Position numbers and translations under genes: made by a program
Part shown: positions 1-11,464 of the stretch, piece by piece
Layout: each line of letters starts with the position of its first letter
How positions within the stretch are numbered: the first letter of the stretch is position 1
Assembly (NCBI RefSeq): GCF_965363235.1
Contig: NC_134840.1
Span: 84,912,916-84,976,915, forward strand
From: Mytilus galloprovincialis
Lineage: Eukaryota > Mollusca > Bivalvia > Mytilida > Mytilidae
Direction of reading: 5' to 3'
DNA: 64,000 nucleotides
The notes under the pieces: model-generated
What the model was told of the DNA's origin: nothing
Databases searched by the model: none
Seen by the model: the letters and a program-made list of their open reading frames with translations, nothing else

Positions 1-61
1 TTTACATATTACTTCAAAAGTTGAATGCAATATTACCATATACAGTTTTAATAAGGTGGGA

Positions 62-215
62 ATCAGCATTGGTGGATCCAGGGGGGTTCCGGGGGTTGGA
101 ACCCCCCCTTTTTTTGGACGTTCAATGCATTTGAATGGGGACATATAGCTGGAACCCCCACTTGGTCCTGGGTTGGGAACCCCCCCTTTTTAAAATGGTT
201 GGATCCGCCACTGAT
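62..215. mobile_element. short TIR element (MITE), GGATCC-bearing ends
   Basis: The ends are inverted copies of each other: GGTGGATCC on the left and GGATCCGCCAC on the right, both next to ATCAG/CTGAT. The interior holds runs of G and C that can fold back. The terminal motif resembles the ends of the elements at 17872 and 59922, so it probably belongs to the same broad family. No coding capacity. Confidence 0.6.
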
Positions 216-359
216 CGGCTAGCCCAAGTTATGTTTAAATGTAATTTTTGTTATAAATAATGTTACAGACACTAAATCATGCATGGTAGTTCCATGTATG
301 ATACAATATAGTGAATTTCAATCACAATTTTCAAGTTTAAGGCATATTTGATGCAAACT

Positions 360-621
360 GTCATGAGGAGGTCTCATTGTGGGGGGTTAGGGGTTCTGAT
401 CCCGGATCCCGCTTATTGTTTTGTCAGATTCCAGTATTTCACTTACACAACATATGTATGTACGTAAGCAATTCTCATTTTTTTCTAATTTCCCATGTCC
501 CACTAGAATTCATTTCCCATTTTCACAGCACAATAATTTGACTTTCATGATCACGTGTTTCACATACAAAAAATTGGCAATTCCGTTTCACGCTTAGACC
601 CCAATGAGACCCACTCATGAC
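360..621. mobile_element. TIR element (MITE) inside Rab intron
   Basis: The left end GTCATGAGGAGGTCTCATTG is an inverted match to the right end CAATGAGACCCACTCATGAC, with a few mismatches. About 260 bp, no open frame. It lies in the presumed first intron of the minus-strand Rab gene. Family not identified. Confidence 0.6.
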
Positions 622-1110
622 TGTAGCCAAGAAAGGGGCATTAGAAGCTTTATCAAAAAGGCCTTATTCTACATTGTATTATTCCTATAATTTCTGCTTA
701 TAATCTAGCAACAAATAAGTTTAGGTGGCAATTAGAATGTAATGTTCTGCCATGTGACTTCCATCAATACTTGATATTGAAATTGAAGACAATTATTGAA
801 TATTGCAAAGTCCAGTAATTCTGTATTACAAAGTTTCTAAGTTACAAATGTTTGTTTTTTTTAGATTCAGGATTTCAGAAAAATTATTCATCTTCTGGAA
901 AAGTCATTTAACCTGAATACAAATGAAATTTTAAATAATTTTGATAAAATCCATTAATCTATATTTTGTTTTGGGATATTATGTCCCAAACTTATTATTA
1001 TTACACATTTGCCTTTGGACCCAGTCATGCCAGTAGTCCAAACCTGACGAAGGATACATTTATTATGTATAATATACATGTACTGCAAAATGCACGTGTG
1101 TAAAACTTAC

Positions 1111-1234
1111 CAATTGTTGATATATGAGCACTGATGAAATCTTGGTTAATGTATTTACATAGTAAACAAGTTTTTCCAACCCCAGTTTCCCCAACAAGCA
1201 ATAATCTCAATAACAAGTCATATCTTTTTGACAT
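1111..1234 (-). CDS. Rab-family small GTPase, first coding exon (partial gene)
   Basis: This exon encodes the first 41 residues plus one base of a Rab GTPase, which would act in vesicle traffic. It begins MSKRYDLLLRLLLVG and has the P-loop GETGVGKT at residues 15-22. The switch I end is HISTIG, with the Mg-binding threonine at residue 40. The exon stops at ATT-G followed by the donor GTAAGT (read on the minus strand), splitting codon 42; the intron then runs left out of the window. I chose the methionine at 1234 because it aligns with the usual Rab start; the open frame extends upstream to 1303 but that part looks unlike protein. From memory the closest relatives are Rab15 and the Rab8/10 group, which usually have GDSGVGKT. 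The WDTAGQE box and later exons are not in the window, so the exact Rab class is uncertain. Confidence 0.85.
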
Positions 1235-2000
1235 AGTTTTGCTTGCCGGTGTTGATTGTCTACCAACTTTGACCTTTTGGTTCCGTATTAAACATGCATG
1301 CACTTTTCTAACTCTTGTAGCCTTTGTCCATAAAACTGCTGATTAGCGATTTTGAATTAGGTTGGCCTTAATGATTAAAAGATACGACCCATTGAATCAC
1401 TGATGCATTGACATTTCAACGTGCTGATGTCACTTTCACTTTGAGGGGAAGTAAACAAAGAAAAGATAACTCGATTTAGAAACAAGAGGCTTATTGTCTG
1501 ATGTAGCAGGCTATGCAAATCATAAATACATTGAATATTTTCTTATGTCAATGTAGTTTCAGTCTTCTATATATATTCTTTTATTTATTTTAAGAATAAT
1601 TGAAGTAATTTCTTGCAGATTAAATGATAATGATTTTAAAATAATGATTTTTAAACTCTTCAAGAAAAGTATTTTTATACTGAGTTCTTTTTCCCCAGCA
1701 GTTTCATGAAATAAAATAAAATAAAAAGATATCCCCCTCTCCTTTGATATAGTCCGAATGGTGTTTTTTTTCGCTTGAAATATACAAATTAAATTTTTAA
1801 TAGGCGATTTCACTAATCCATTATTCAATCCTGCCACAACTCCATCAAAAGTAAGGCGGGCCCCTTTTTTTAAGGTCAAATGGTTGCTCCCTCACGTGGC
1901 GGTATTCAAATTTCTCCTTTTTGCAGTTTTTTCTAGTTTCACCTACTGTACGTATATTTATAATCCAATGAAAAGTTTCTATTCAATGTTTATGTTGTAG

Positions 2001-2262
2001 AAGAAAAGAAAGACGAAAGAAACCAGAGAGAGAGAATCAAACTCATAGATAGAAAATAAACTGACAACGCCATGGCTAAAAATAAAAAGCCAAACAGACA
2101 AATAATAGTACAGAAAACACAACATTGAAAACTAAAGACTAAGCAACACGAATCCCACAAAAACTTGGGCTGATCAGTCAGGTGCTCCGGAAGGAAAAGC
2201 AGATCCTGCTCCACACGTGGTGGCCGTCGTGTTGCTTATGTTATTACGAATCCGGTAAATAG
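2001..2262 (-). repeat. dispersed repeat family A ('ATGTGGAGCAGGATCTGC' type)
   Basis: On the minus strand this reads CACGTGTGGAGCAGGATCTG, then TGCTTAGTCTTTAGTTTTC, then GCCATGGCGTTGTCAG. The same order of phrases recurs on the plus strand at 11465-11965. No coding content; the class of element is unknown. Confidence 0.65.
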
Positions 2263-4264
2263 TATAATTGTAGGTTTATCAACTGTATAATACCACCAAT
2301 TCAATTTTGATTCCATATTGAATCAAAGAAAAATGTTTCGAGCCGACCTGAAAACGACACACGATTATGCAATGAGGACATTGCATCCATGCTTAAACAT
2401 CCGCAAAAATCAAATAACTTATGTTCTCGGTTTTATTTCTCTAAATAATTAGAACAATTGGTACACTATTCATATTCTAAGAAATGAATGCATATTACAT
2501 ATTGTAATTGCTTATTTTTAAAAGTTGACTCTTTGTGGACGTCGCATGGTTTTCTAAATTAAATTTTAATTTAAATGACTTTGCAGTGGATCTTGCTGGC
2601 AATGTTTTAAGCTTTCTTTGTTTTGGATTTTACTTTTTTAAATTGTTCTAATGTTAAGATAGAAGAAAACTTTACTAAAAGGACAATATTCTCCATTTTG
2701 TGTATTCTTCATTGGAATTGGAATATCAAAACGTCAACGCACGGCTGACAAAATGTGATTGCAATAGCTTAGTATTTGTTTATGAACCAGATGACCTTAC
2801 CAGGTTCTCCTGTTCTAAACAGTACTGACAATAATCTCTATGAGATAACGTATGATCCACGTATTCCATTTAAGGTATAATATATAATAAGATGAAACAT
2901 TTGGCGACATTATTTCTTTGTAATTTATAGACAAACACCGACTTCATTGTATCGTGTTCACTCTTTCTCTAACTTCGTTAATCTTTCGTCGTTCTTTTTT
3001 TTTTTCATTAAGAGAACATATTTTCTGATAAAAAGGTGTTTTTAAAATCATATTTCAAGTGCTAGGTATAAAGATATTTGTGTTAAAGTTCAAAGAAGAG
3101 TTGTTTGATTTTCGTTTCTTTGTGACGTTTCTACAGATTTTTAACTTTGATTATATAACAGGGTATACAACTACAAACAAGAGATTTAGAATACTCATAA
3201 CATTGTATTTAAACACTTGTACAAAGTACCAATATGACGATTAAAAATACAACTAAATCCGATTAAAGCTATTTGTAATACACATAGTTTGTCGATTAAT
3301 TGCTACTAACTTAACTCGTACATAAGAGGTCTCTAAAATAAAATAAAATCCTTTTTTCTTCGTTCTTCAAATATTTCAAACAACCTGGTTAGAATTTTAC
3401 AAAGGTAAGTGCAGATTTACATACATCTTTTTACAAATTTAAGAAAATATGTTCTATAATGAATGAAATACAAAAACTGATATATGTACCGGTAAATGGT
3501 AAGTTCATATTTTTATTCTTTAAAAAAAAAAAGGTTGTGTACAGCACAGTTTAAGAAGAAAATGTGTTTATTACTTCTTAACATTTGGCCAATTGTATGT
3601 CTTCCACATTGTAAGCATTAGAATGAAGTTTACAGAGTCATTTAAAAACAAATCAGCACCGTTGTAGATGAAATTAAACTTGGGAGAGCAATTTATACAT
3701 TTTTTTTTATAAATTCGTGTCCCGAACGTAGTACTTCCGTATTAAAGCTTATACGTCTGTTTTTTTATTTGATTTTTTTTTTGGGGGGGCGGGGTGTAGG
3801 GGGTTCACCGACTCACAGCAATGTTAAGTTACTCATAGTAAGAATGATTAGTGTTTCTGTCCGAACAATTTATTGACGCGTGTTCTTTCGAGTTGGTAGT
3901 CCAGGTTAAACTTCTGTCTAAAATTTCTGAAAATTAAGGTAAACTAACTTGTAATAATACAGAAGGGATACAGTGGTATTTACGAAACTATAATAAGAAA
4001 ATAAACATTCACTGCAATTTTCAAAACAAAGTTTGCATGTTTGTAATAATATACAATTAAAGCGATTTGACGGACTGCTTTCATGGTAGTCCAAGGTTGC
4101 TTTGAGATTTGACCGAGCATGTTATGTCTTACTTTGGTCGTGAGACCTACCATCTCTAAAAGAGACCGCCAGACGTCAGATAAATTTATGGTTGTATTTT
4201 CTTTCTTTTATTAAGAAGTGCAGTTCCTAAATTTGTTTCTAAATTATTAAATTCTATAAACAAA

Positions 4265-4500
4265 TATTTCTATTTTATGAACACATTTCTTTTTTATGAT
4301 CAATCATTTTAGGGTTTTATGAACATATATATAAATGTAAACATATTTTGTTTATGAACAATTATTTATATTTTATGCATACATACTTTTTTATGAACTA
4401 TATTTTGAGTTCTTGAATATGTATTGTTTTTTATGAACATGTATTCGTTTTACGAACATTTATTTAACTTCATGAACATATATTTCAATTTTTTGTTAAC
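4265..4500 (+). repeat. degenerate minisatellite, TTTTATGAACATATATT units
   Basis: About eight diverged repeats of a ~28-35 bp unit centred on TTTTATGAACA lie just upstream of the gene at 4664. The units differ in spacing and sequence, so the array is old. Confidence 0.7.
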
Positions 4501-4585
4501 ATTGCGAACTTTGAGACACCATATAGCATCCCCTTGATGGGCTTGTGATTGGTTTGATAGAGTATGTGTATCGAATCAACTACAT

Positions 4586-4627
4586 TATATAAGTTGAAAT
4601 TTTCTGGCTACTGGTCACGTATAAATA
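4586..4627 (+). promoter_or_regulatory. candidate TATA boxes for gene at 4664
   Basis: TATATAAG (4586-4593) and TATAAATA (4620-4627) lie 78 and 44 bp upstream of the start codon. The first would give a leader of about 45 nt. A splice-acceptor-like CTATATTTCAG also ends just before the ATG, so a 5' UTR intron with an unseen upstream exon is the alternative. Confidence 0.35.
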
Positions 4628-4663
4628 TTCAATATCATCTATATTTCAGGTAACTAAAATTCA

Positions 4664-5770
4664 ATGAATCGGACATTAGACAGAAATTTTGTTTTGCAAA
4701 AGCAGTTGGAGAGATCATTTAAAGGTCTAGAAAAAGAATACAAAAGTTCCCAGAGAAGGAATCAATGCATAGCAGAATCATGTGTTTCATTTACCTACCA
4801 ATTGTTGCATGAAGCAACATTAAAAGAAAAAGAAAATTTTAAGAAAAGACCAAAAACAGCAAAGCCGAGTTATTGCAATACACACGAAAGAACTATTGTA
4901 GACGCTGATGTTAACAATACACGACTTCGCCCACAAACAGCTCATGGTCAACATGATAAAATTGATAGTAAACAAAAGCGACCATCTTCAGCTCATCCAT
5001 TAATACCGCAGAACGAAAACAAAGGTGATGATGAACAAGGCGATGTTGAGCGTAAAGATACTGGTCAAAAACCAAAGAATGCTTGGAAAAAGGTCAAAGA
5101 AATTGTACAAAAAACAAGTTCTGTGAATTCAAATGAACTCAACGAAAAGAGGAATTCTCAAGATGAACAAATATCTATCGAAAACATTCCGGTTACATAC
5201 GACTATTTACAGCAAAACCGTCGCCGACCAAAAACTGCCGATTTTTATCGGAAGAAGCAACCTGAAAGTGAATTGGCTATATTTTGGTCAAGAAAAGTAC
5301 GATATGCCATTGATAAATGGGATTTAGAGGATAACGAAGATGATTTCATCGATAATGATATATTTAGCGTTGCTTGTCGTGCTTCCCGTGCAAAACGCCC
5401 AATTACACCACCTGTGCATAAATCAGAAATGACTGAAACAGAGAAAAGATTGAAAGCATTTGTTCGGAGATTTGGCTCCAAATATAGGACACAGATGAAC
5501 CTATCGTCTGCGACATCCAATCATAGCGCTGTAACTACGGGCGGTCGGAAAAACTTTTCTATTTCTAGACAGGAACTTGCAAGCATTCACGGGGATGTAT
5601 CACGAAGATTAAAAAACACAAAAATGATAGTAAAGAAAAGCGGATCAATACAGCGTTCAGTCGAGAAGTATGCCGATTATGCAAAAGACTTATCTTCGGA
5701 GGGTAGGAGTTCGGTAATGAATTTATCAAAAATTTCCAGGAAAAAATCTATATTTGAAGACAAAATTTGA
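4664..5770 (+). CDS. RPxTA-motif protein 1 (uncharacterised, single coding exon)
   Basis: A 368-residue, basic, mostly hydrophilic protein of unknown function, with no signal peptide or membrane segment. The N-terminus (residues 1-60) looks helical and charged. Repeated short motifs follow: RPKTAKP (62), RPQTAHG (89), RPSSAHP (106), RPKTADF (188) and RPITPP (245). Four blocks match the gene at 10435: NAWKKVKEIVQ (139-149), IFWSRK followed by a tryptophan (206-219), a GSKYR block (262-275), and a helical C-terminal block from SRQELASIHGDV to about residue 338. The two are therefore divergent paralogues in tandem orientation, about 4.7 kb apart. The coding region is intronless. The start is the first methionine after the TATA boxes and matches the likely start of the paralogue. 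The RPxTA repeats suggest a docking motif, which is inference. I do not recognise the family. Confidence 0.85.
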   Translation: MNRTLDRNFVLQKQLERSFKGLEKEYKSSQRRNQCIAESCVSFTYQLLHEATLKEKENFKKRPKTAKPSYCNTHERTIVDADVNNTRLRPQTAHGQHDKIDSKQKRPSSAHPLIPQNENKGDDEQGDVERKDTGQKPKNAWKKVKEIVQKTSSVNSNELNEKRNSQDEQISIENIPVTYDYLQQNRRRPKTADFYRKKQPESELAIFWSRKVRYAIDKWDLEDNEDDFIDNDIFSVACRASRAKRPITPPVHKSEMTETEKRLKAFVRRFGSKYRTQMNLSSATSNHSAVTTGGRKNFSISRQELASIHGDVSRRLKNTKMIVKKSGSIQRSVEKYADYAKDLSSEGRSSVMNLSKISRKKSIFEDKI

Positions 5771-6568
5771 AATATCAAATACAAACCAATATATAATTGA
5801 GCATAGTGTTCAATGATAGTTTAACAAAGATATATATCGATACACTTGGTATCAGATGCTTTTATACTTTGACCGCCCAGAAAGACTCGCTTTGACACTC
5901 GAACCATTTGAACAGATATGTTTTAATAAGATAGAATTATGCAACAATGAAAGAATAATTTGTGTGTATGTGTTTAGCTTCAACTTTTCAGTCTTGGTAT
6001 TCAGCAAAATAATGCGCTGTGATTAAAGTAATGTACATTCAGAGAGGGATTTAGGGAGGATGCCCTTCTTATGGAGCTACATGTATTGTTAATCCTGATT
6101 TTTTACCTATACCACCCCAGATTTTTTTTCTAGTTTAAGTGCTGTGCCCCTTTTTTTCAGAATGGTCGATTCGCATCAGACACCTAAGAGACTCGGGAAA
6201 GAAGTTGTAAAACAAATACAGTATAGATAAAAAAAAAAAATATATAAAGAATAACACGTATTTTTGCTAATCATCTTTCTTACTGCCATGCTTACACCCC
6301 CGGGGGCTTACACTTAATTATGGACCGTCTAATTCAACCTGACCACACAGACCTTATATGTAAACGAATCCATCCGTTCTATTAAACAAAACAGTGTCAA
6401 ATCAATGAGTTATTTATATACAAGTATGTGAACATACTGCAAAACACCAATACTGATTAACTTATTTCATTTCGTGTTAAAAAAATAAAGAACGTGTCTT
6501 AAATTTGCAACTGAAAGACACGTGCAATTAGATTCGGACACGTGAGTTACCTATGACTAAACCCACAT

Positions 6569-6706
6569 ACGTCTGTAGTATCAGTCTGAACTACAATTGT
6601 GCGATAGAAAGCAGACGTCTGTAGTATCAGTCTGAACTACAATTGTGCGATAGAAAGCAGACGTCTGTAGTATCAGTCTGAACTACAATTGTGCGGAAAA
6701 AAGCAG
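6569..6706 (+). repeat. 46-bp tandem repeat, 3 copies
   Basis: Three nearly identical 46-bp units start at 6569, 6615 and 6661. Each begins ACGTCTGTAGTATCAGTCTG, and the inner part CTACAATTGTGCG is unchanged. Only the end of the third copy diverges, so the triplication is recent. Confidence 0.95.
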
Positions 6707-9264
6707 AAACAACATGACATTTAAGAGGCATACACTCGGAACCACAAATCTTTAAGTTAGAACGAAGCACTTATTCTAAATTTACACAATTTTACCAACC
6801 AAGCAACGTACACGATGTTGAACAAACAATAGCTGTCGTAACCAAGTGACAATTCTATTAGTGTAAAGCTAAATAATGTTGCACATTCGTTTCTTTCTCC
6901 AGTCAAATGCATGGACGGATTTATATGCACATACACACGCCTCGGTTAGCTTAAGGTCGTATATGTGCATTATCATGCTTTGAATAGGGTTAAATGGTCG
7001 AAAATAAAAAGTGACACTTAAGATACTAGATACAATTGTTTTAAATTATTCACTGAATTGAAAGCATTCATTGTTGGTATAATGTCACACGATTCGTAAA
7101 ATCGAAATTTTAATAACTAGAAAAAATATATAATGGTTACCTAGGTCAAAAGGGAAGGAAAAATCAGTTCTGTGGAGGAATAAAAAGGTAAGTTTAAAGA
7201 GAAAAATGTTGGTTGTATTAATGTCGTAGATCTGGTTGCACTATAACCGGCCCCTATGAAATGAATATTTTGTTTAGTTGTTTCACACTGTTTATAGATA
7301 CCTCCTGACCACAAATATATATGTAAAACTAATATTTCTATTCGCAATACTTTCCCGAATTTCATTAACACAGACGTTAAAAGCTGACATCAGACACTTT
7401 TTAAAACATACTGAGTAAGAAGTACCCAAAGATTGTAAGTTACAAAACAAGATGGTTTGAAAAGAACGAGACTCGTGTATCTTTTTTATGATTCGAGGAT
7501 GAAGCTGTTATTAAACATCTTAAGTGAAATTAAAAGGGCAGAGCGTGCGCATTACTGAGCAGGTTCAGTGGTGGGGGCTAAAAAAGAAGTGATATTCAAC
7601 CTATAGATCTCTCCTTTTTTCCAAAGCATTTGTTCGCTAGGGATGTTCATGAACTTATTACTTCAAATCCTTTGACAAGTTCAATATGGCCACAACTTAA
7701 TTGGATAATGAATGATGACAGAAGACAAACCCTGACGAGGTACCTGACTTAGGACAGACACGTGATTATGTGACGTATTTGAACTGGATTGAATATGTAT
7801 AAAAGCAATGGAGATGTGTGATAAACATTAGATTAATTACTACACGACACAAAACATACAAAGAAATTGGTTCAGCATATGGTATCCAAAAACAGATAAA
7901 CAAAACTAAAAATATTAATTCATAAACTAAGTTGGATAAGTCCTATACGATTTTCTGGATTTATTTTATCAGGAACACTCTAAGTCGAATATTTGAAAAC
8001 CAAGAATGTATATGAACCAAAACAGTTAAAAACCTATCTGATAAAAAAGGAACTAGAAATAATAAGTATTTGACAATTATCTAGATAACATGCAACGCTT
8101 TTAAATGCCACATCTCTAGAAATTTTATAGTGAATAAAAACACAGAATATCATTTTTTTCCCCATCCATCCCAATACCCAATTCAGACAGAAAAGTTATA
8201 GGTTAAAGATTACAACTTTAACTTTGGTACTTGACTTGGGGGAAAAAATATTACTAGGTACTCTTGAGGAAAATATATACATAACACCTGGATGTGAATA
8301 TTTTAGGACTACTTTTTTTTAGTTCCTGGTTTATAATCAAGGGGTCTGTGCAAAAAACTTACCTGAATGGAGACATCGATCAAGATATTCTTACCACTAG
8401 AACTATTTTTTTTTTTTTTTGTCGTACCGAGTTTTCTGTATGTTGGATGGTTTTAAGTCCCTGTTGTAAAACAAAGACGGGAAATTCTTGTAAATAAAGA
8501 TGTTTATTTTTTTTAAAATCAGTAACATCTCAAAACTTTTAAAATTGTTACCATGCAGGCTTGTTCTCAGGATCACAGATATCTTAACCTTCTCTTTTTT
8601 CGACATTTAAATGGTATCTTTTAGTTGCTCCATGAATCACAACCGATTTTACTTTTTAGATTTATAATCATGTTAAGGGCTACAGGTGTCTCGAAAGAGG
8701 AGTCTTAAGGAGGTAGACCTAGGTTAAGGGAAATAACTCTTAAAATCATCAGTACGTTTGTGTCAACCATTTTTAAAAATAAATTCTAAGCTTCATATGA
8801 CAACACATGAGTGGCACAAAAGGTAGTGTTACAAACTCCTTATAAATACTGTAAACTAATACGATAATCCAAATTCAATAATTTAGCACGTGCATGACTT
8901 AGTTTTTGCTATACTAAATTATCAAATTACATGTCATGCATTTTTTTCTTTCTTTTTTTTGAATAAATATCAAAAAAATAATCTGTCATTCCACAGAAGA
9001 TAGTTTAGAAATAGAATACAAATTTAAAATAAAATTTAATGTCATTTTACCAAAGGCAAAGAAGCATACATTTTTATGGTCGTTTAACATAACTTATCGG
9101 TTGCAAAATATACTTGGATAATTTCTATCTGTCCTTTACGTTAACAAACCAAGCGCATATAATCAGTAAATATATCTTAATATTTATATGCTTTGCCAAC
9201 AGGAGCAACAACACATATACAGCATACACGATTTTAACATATTTACCTTCAATCTCTAGTTTTC

Positions 9265-9620
9265 ACTATAAATATAAAGTGTGTGGTATGATTGCCAATA
9301 AGACAAACTATCCACATAAGATGAAATAAGGTGGATGTAAGCATTTACATGCAACTGTACGGTCTTCAACAACGATAACACCTTTACCGTATAGAAGACT
9401 ATATATAAAAGGCCCAGCCATATAGAATATGAAACAATTAAATTGAAAAAAAAAATAACTGCCTTTTTTTATGAACATGTTTAATGGTGCCAACCCTCCC
9501 CTAATCTGCATGAGACTGTAGTGTTATAACATAACATACCGAGAACCAAAAAATAACAAATAATATATACAGCAAAAAATGACAACCACTTACAGGCTCC
9601 TGACTTCAGAGAGACCCAGA
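9265..9620 (+). repeat. diverged copy of dispersed repeat family B
   Basis: Phrases typical of family B appear in order: GTGTGGTATGATTGCCAATA, then CTGTACGGTCTTCAACAA, then ATAAAAGGCCCAGCCA, then ACAGGCTCCTGACTTC. Spacing is altered by small insertions, so this is an old copy. Confidence 0.55.
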
Positions 9621-9659
9621 GACAGAATGCGATCGTATTAAACAAGTTTGAAGGCGCCG

Positions 9660-9800
9660 ACCCTTCCCCTGATATGTTGTGTTTGGTTTACTGTTGTTTG
9701 TCTGTCGTTGTTTGTTATGGTGTTGTCAGTTTTAACTTAGAGTTTGAATGTTTCTTTGGTATCTTTCGCCTCTCTTTTACAGCTTATGGATTGTTGACCG
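9660..9800 (+). repeat. dispersed repeat family A fragment
   Basis: Contains GTTATGGTGTTGTCAG followed by GGTATCTTTCGCCTC, the same 3' phrases as in the family A copies near 11640. Fragment only. Confidence 0.45.
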
Positions 9801-10309
9801 ACGTATAAATGCGTCTTTATGTCTCAAAATCTATTTTTAAAACAGAAAGTATTATTGTCTAAAGTATCAAAACTCAATAAAAAAAATTAATAATTATATT
9901 TGGGGGATGCAGATGCATATTTCGGGGTGTTGACAAGGGGCCGGCAGTTCATCCAATGAAATTATAATATAAGTGGGTAAATCCATAGATTTTTTTCAAT
10001 GTCCCACTATTATAATGTTGCTTATTTTGCCATCATCCCCACCCCTTTCCCTTTGCAAAATCCTACCTCTGAAATCTGGAGTATACATTAAAAAGACACA
10101 ATGACACGACGAACTCTATCGAGGTTATCATACAGTCTCCAACCCTTGGCAGATTTGTTACTACATGTCTCTATAATCTGAATTTTTTTTAAATTGTTCC
10201 GAGTACTAGCATTTAATATATGGAAAACGGGAGTGCTTAAAGAGCAGTTAATTGCGTTAATGTTATGCATTCACAAAAATTAACCAAAAAGACAATGTCT
10301 AAATTTCGC

Positions 10310-10317
10310 TATAAATA
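10310..10317 (+). promoter_or_regulatory. candidate TATA box for gene at 10435
   Basis: TATAAATA, 118 bp upstream of the start codon and identical to the proximal box of the paralogue at 4664. A pyrimidine-rich tract ending TTATTCTAG at 10425 could instead be the 3' end of a 5' UTR intron. Confidence 0.35.
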
Positions 10318-10434
10318 CAACAATTTCCAACATTATATCGATTTCGCTTCCATAATGTATGTAACTTTGATTTAAATATATTTTTAAAGTAGTCCTAAAG
10401 TTATTATTATTTTTTTATTATTCTAGGAACCATT

Positions 10435-11376
10435 ATGACAACGAAAATCAAACCCATACGTCAAATTGAGGATTTGACTAAAAAGATAGAATGTCCGCAA
10501 AAAATTCAAAATCTATTGTCTAAAGAGGCTGGAGAAACAATGTACAACCATCACACAATGCTACATGCCGAAAAGGAACGAGAGAAGAAAATAGCGCAAA
10601 GTGATGAGGGTGGGGATACCAAAATAATACATGCTGGTAGCCTACCAACCATGCGAATTGATATCCGACCCGTAACTGCACCCGGAAAGGTGTCTCCATC
10701 TAACCAGCCAAAGCCAAGTATTCCTGCTCGACCACAAACTGTACAAGAGGAGCGTCATCCAAACGATTCAAAACGTCCGAAAACATCGAAGGGAAAAACT
10801 GCATGGGGAAATGCTTTCCAAAAAATTAAAATAGTTCAAAGTATATCTGGGGGAATACAGATTGAAGGTGCAAGACCTAGTCGATTACAAAGACGGCAGC
10901 CGACATATCAATCGCCGCCATATGCATTCATTAAACCTAAAAAGATAGACGTTAAGCAACCTGATTTTTCTCTGAAGCAAGCACAATTCTGGGCCGAAAA
11001 GTTTAAGGAGTTAACAAAATTATGGGAAAAAGATGGACCCTTGAAAAAACGACTTCGAGATATTTTACCAAGGCCCGAATACCGTTCAAATAGAAATTTT
11101 TCACCAGCACATCACAGATATAACGAGTTCATGAAAAATCATGGATCAAAATATAAGTGGGCTTTCATTAAAACCGATTCTCCAATGGCAGATGAAGAAT
11201 CTGACAGAAGATTAAATTATGTGCCAATTCGACATTTTGAACTAGCAGAAATACAGGATGATATGCATAAGCGTCAAAGGGAAATAAGCATGATCTTACA
11301 ACGAAGTAATACCATTCATCGAGAAGTACAATCTTTAACTAGACTTAAAAAGCAGATTTACGAACCCGATGTCTAG
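10435..11376 (+). CDS. RPxTA-motif protein 2 (uncharacterised, single coding exon)
   Basis: A 313-residue basic protein, paralogous to the product of the gene at 4664. RPxTA-type motifs: RPVTAPG (79), RPQTVQE (99) and RPKTSKG (114). Matching blocks: KTAWGNAFQKIKIVQ (121-135), AQFWAEKF with a tryptophan at 197 (183-200), EFMKNHGSKYK (231-241), and the C-terminal helical block from HFELAEIQDDM through MILQRSNTIHREV (267-298). No signal peptide, membrane span or catalytic motif is visible. The N-terminal 60 residues are charged and probably helical. The protein is shorter than its paralogue mainly in the linker before the GSKY block and at the C-terminus. Function unknown; the conserved FW...W and GSKY blocks suggest a small folded unit flanked by disordered motif-bearing linkers, which is inference. 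Confidence 0.85.
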   Translation: MTTKIKPIRQIEDLTKKIECPQKIQNLLSKEAGETMYNHHTMLHAEKEREKKIAQSDEGGDTKIIHAGSLPTMRIDIRPVTAPGKVSPSNQPKPSIPARPQTVQEERHPNDSKRPKTSKGKTAWGNAFQKIKIVQSISGGIQIEGARPSRLQRRQPTYQSPPYAFIKPKKIDVKQPDFSLKQAQFWAEKFKELTKLWEKDGPLKKRLRDILPRPEYRSNRNFSPAHHRYNEFMKNHGSKYKWAFIKTDSPMADEESDRRLNYVPIRHFELAEIQDDMHKRQREISMILQRSNTIHREVQSLTRLKKQIYEPDV

Positions 11377-11464
11377 TTGTAACAATACCAAGATCCAACG
11401 AAATAATTATATAAAAAAAAATGATAATATATATTTTAAAGGTTTAGAATTGATCGTTTCACTC

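Larger units (their letters stand above)
1..1110 (-). other. presumed Rab intron 1 (partial)
   Basis: Starts at the GT donor complementary to 1109-1110 and extends beyond the left edge. No second Rab exon was seen on the minus strand. It contains the two short TIR elements listed separately. Confidence 0.6.
1235..4585. other. intergenic region between Rab exon and first RPxTA gene
   Basis: AT-rich, with no gene I can support. It should hold the Rab 5' leader and promoter. On the minus strand, an AAAGTGAAAGTGA box about 200 bp upstream of the Rab start resembles an IRF-type site; this is a weak motif match only. A dispersed repeat and a degenerate minisatellite are listed separately. Confidence 0.6.
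5771..10309. other. intergenic region between the two RPxTA genes
   Basis: No gene is supported here. Contents: a triplicated 46-bp unit at 6569, an E-box/CRE-like stretch with TATAAAAG near 7800, long A/T tracts, and a diverged dispersed repeat near 9270-9620. Short open frames in this stretch have no protein-like composition. Confidence 0.6.

Noticed and set aside
1025-1110. Continuation of the Rab reading frame past ISTIG
   Set aside because: A consensus GTAAGT donor lies exactly where Rab similarity stops; the extra residues are intron read-through.
1424-1440. IRF-type site (AAAGTGAAAGTGA on the minus strand) upstream of the Rab exon
   Set aside because: A single short motif match in AT-rich DNA; not enough to call a regulatory element.
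6569-6706. Possible CRISPR-like array
   Set aside because: The three 46-bp units are directly adjacent with no spacers, and the genome is eukaryotic.
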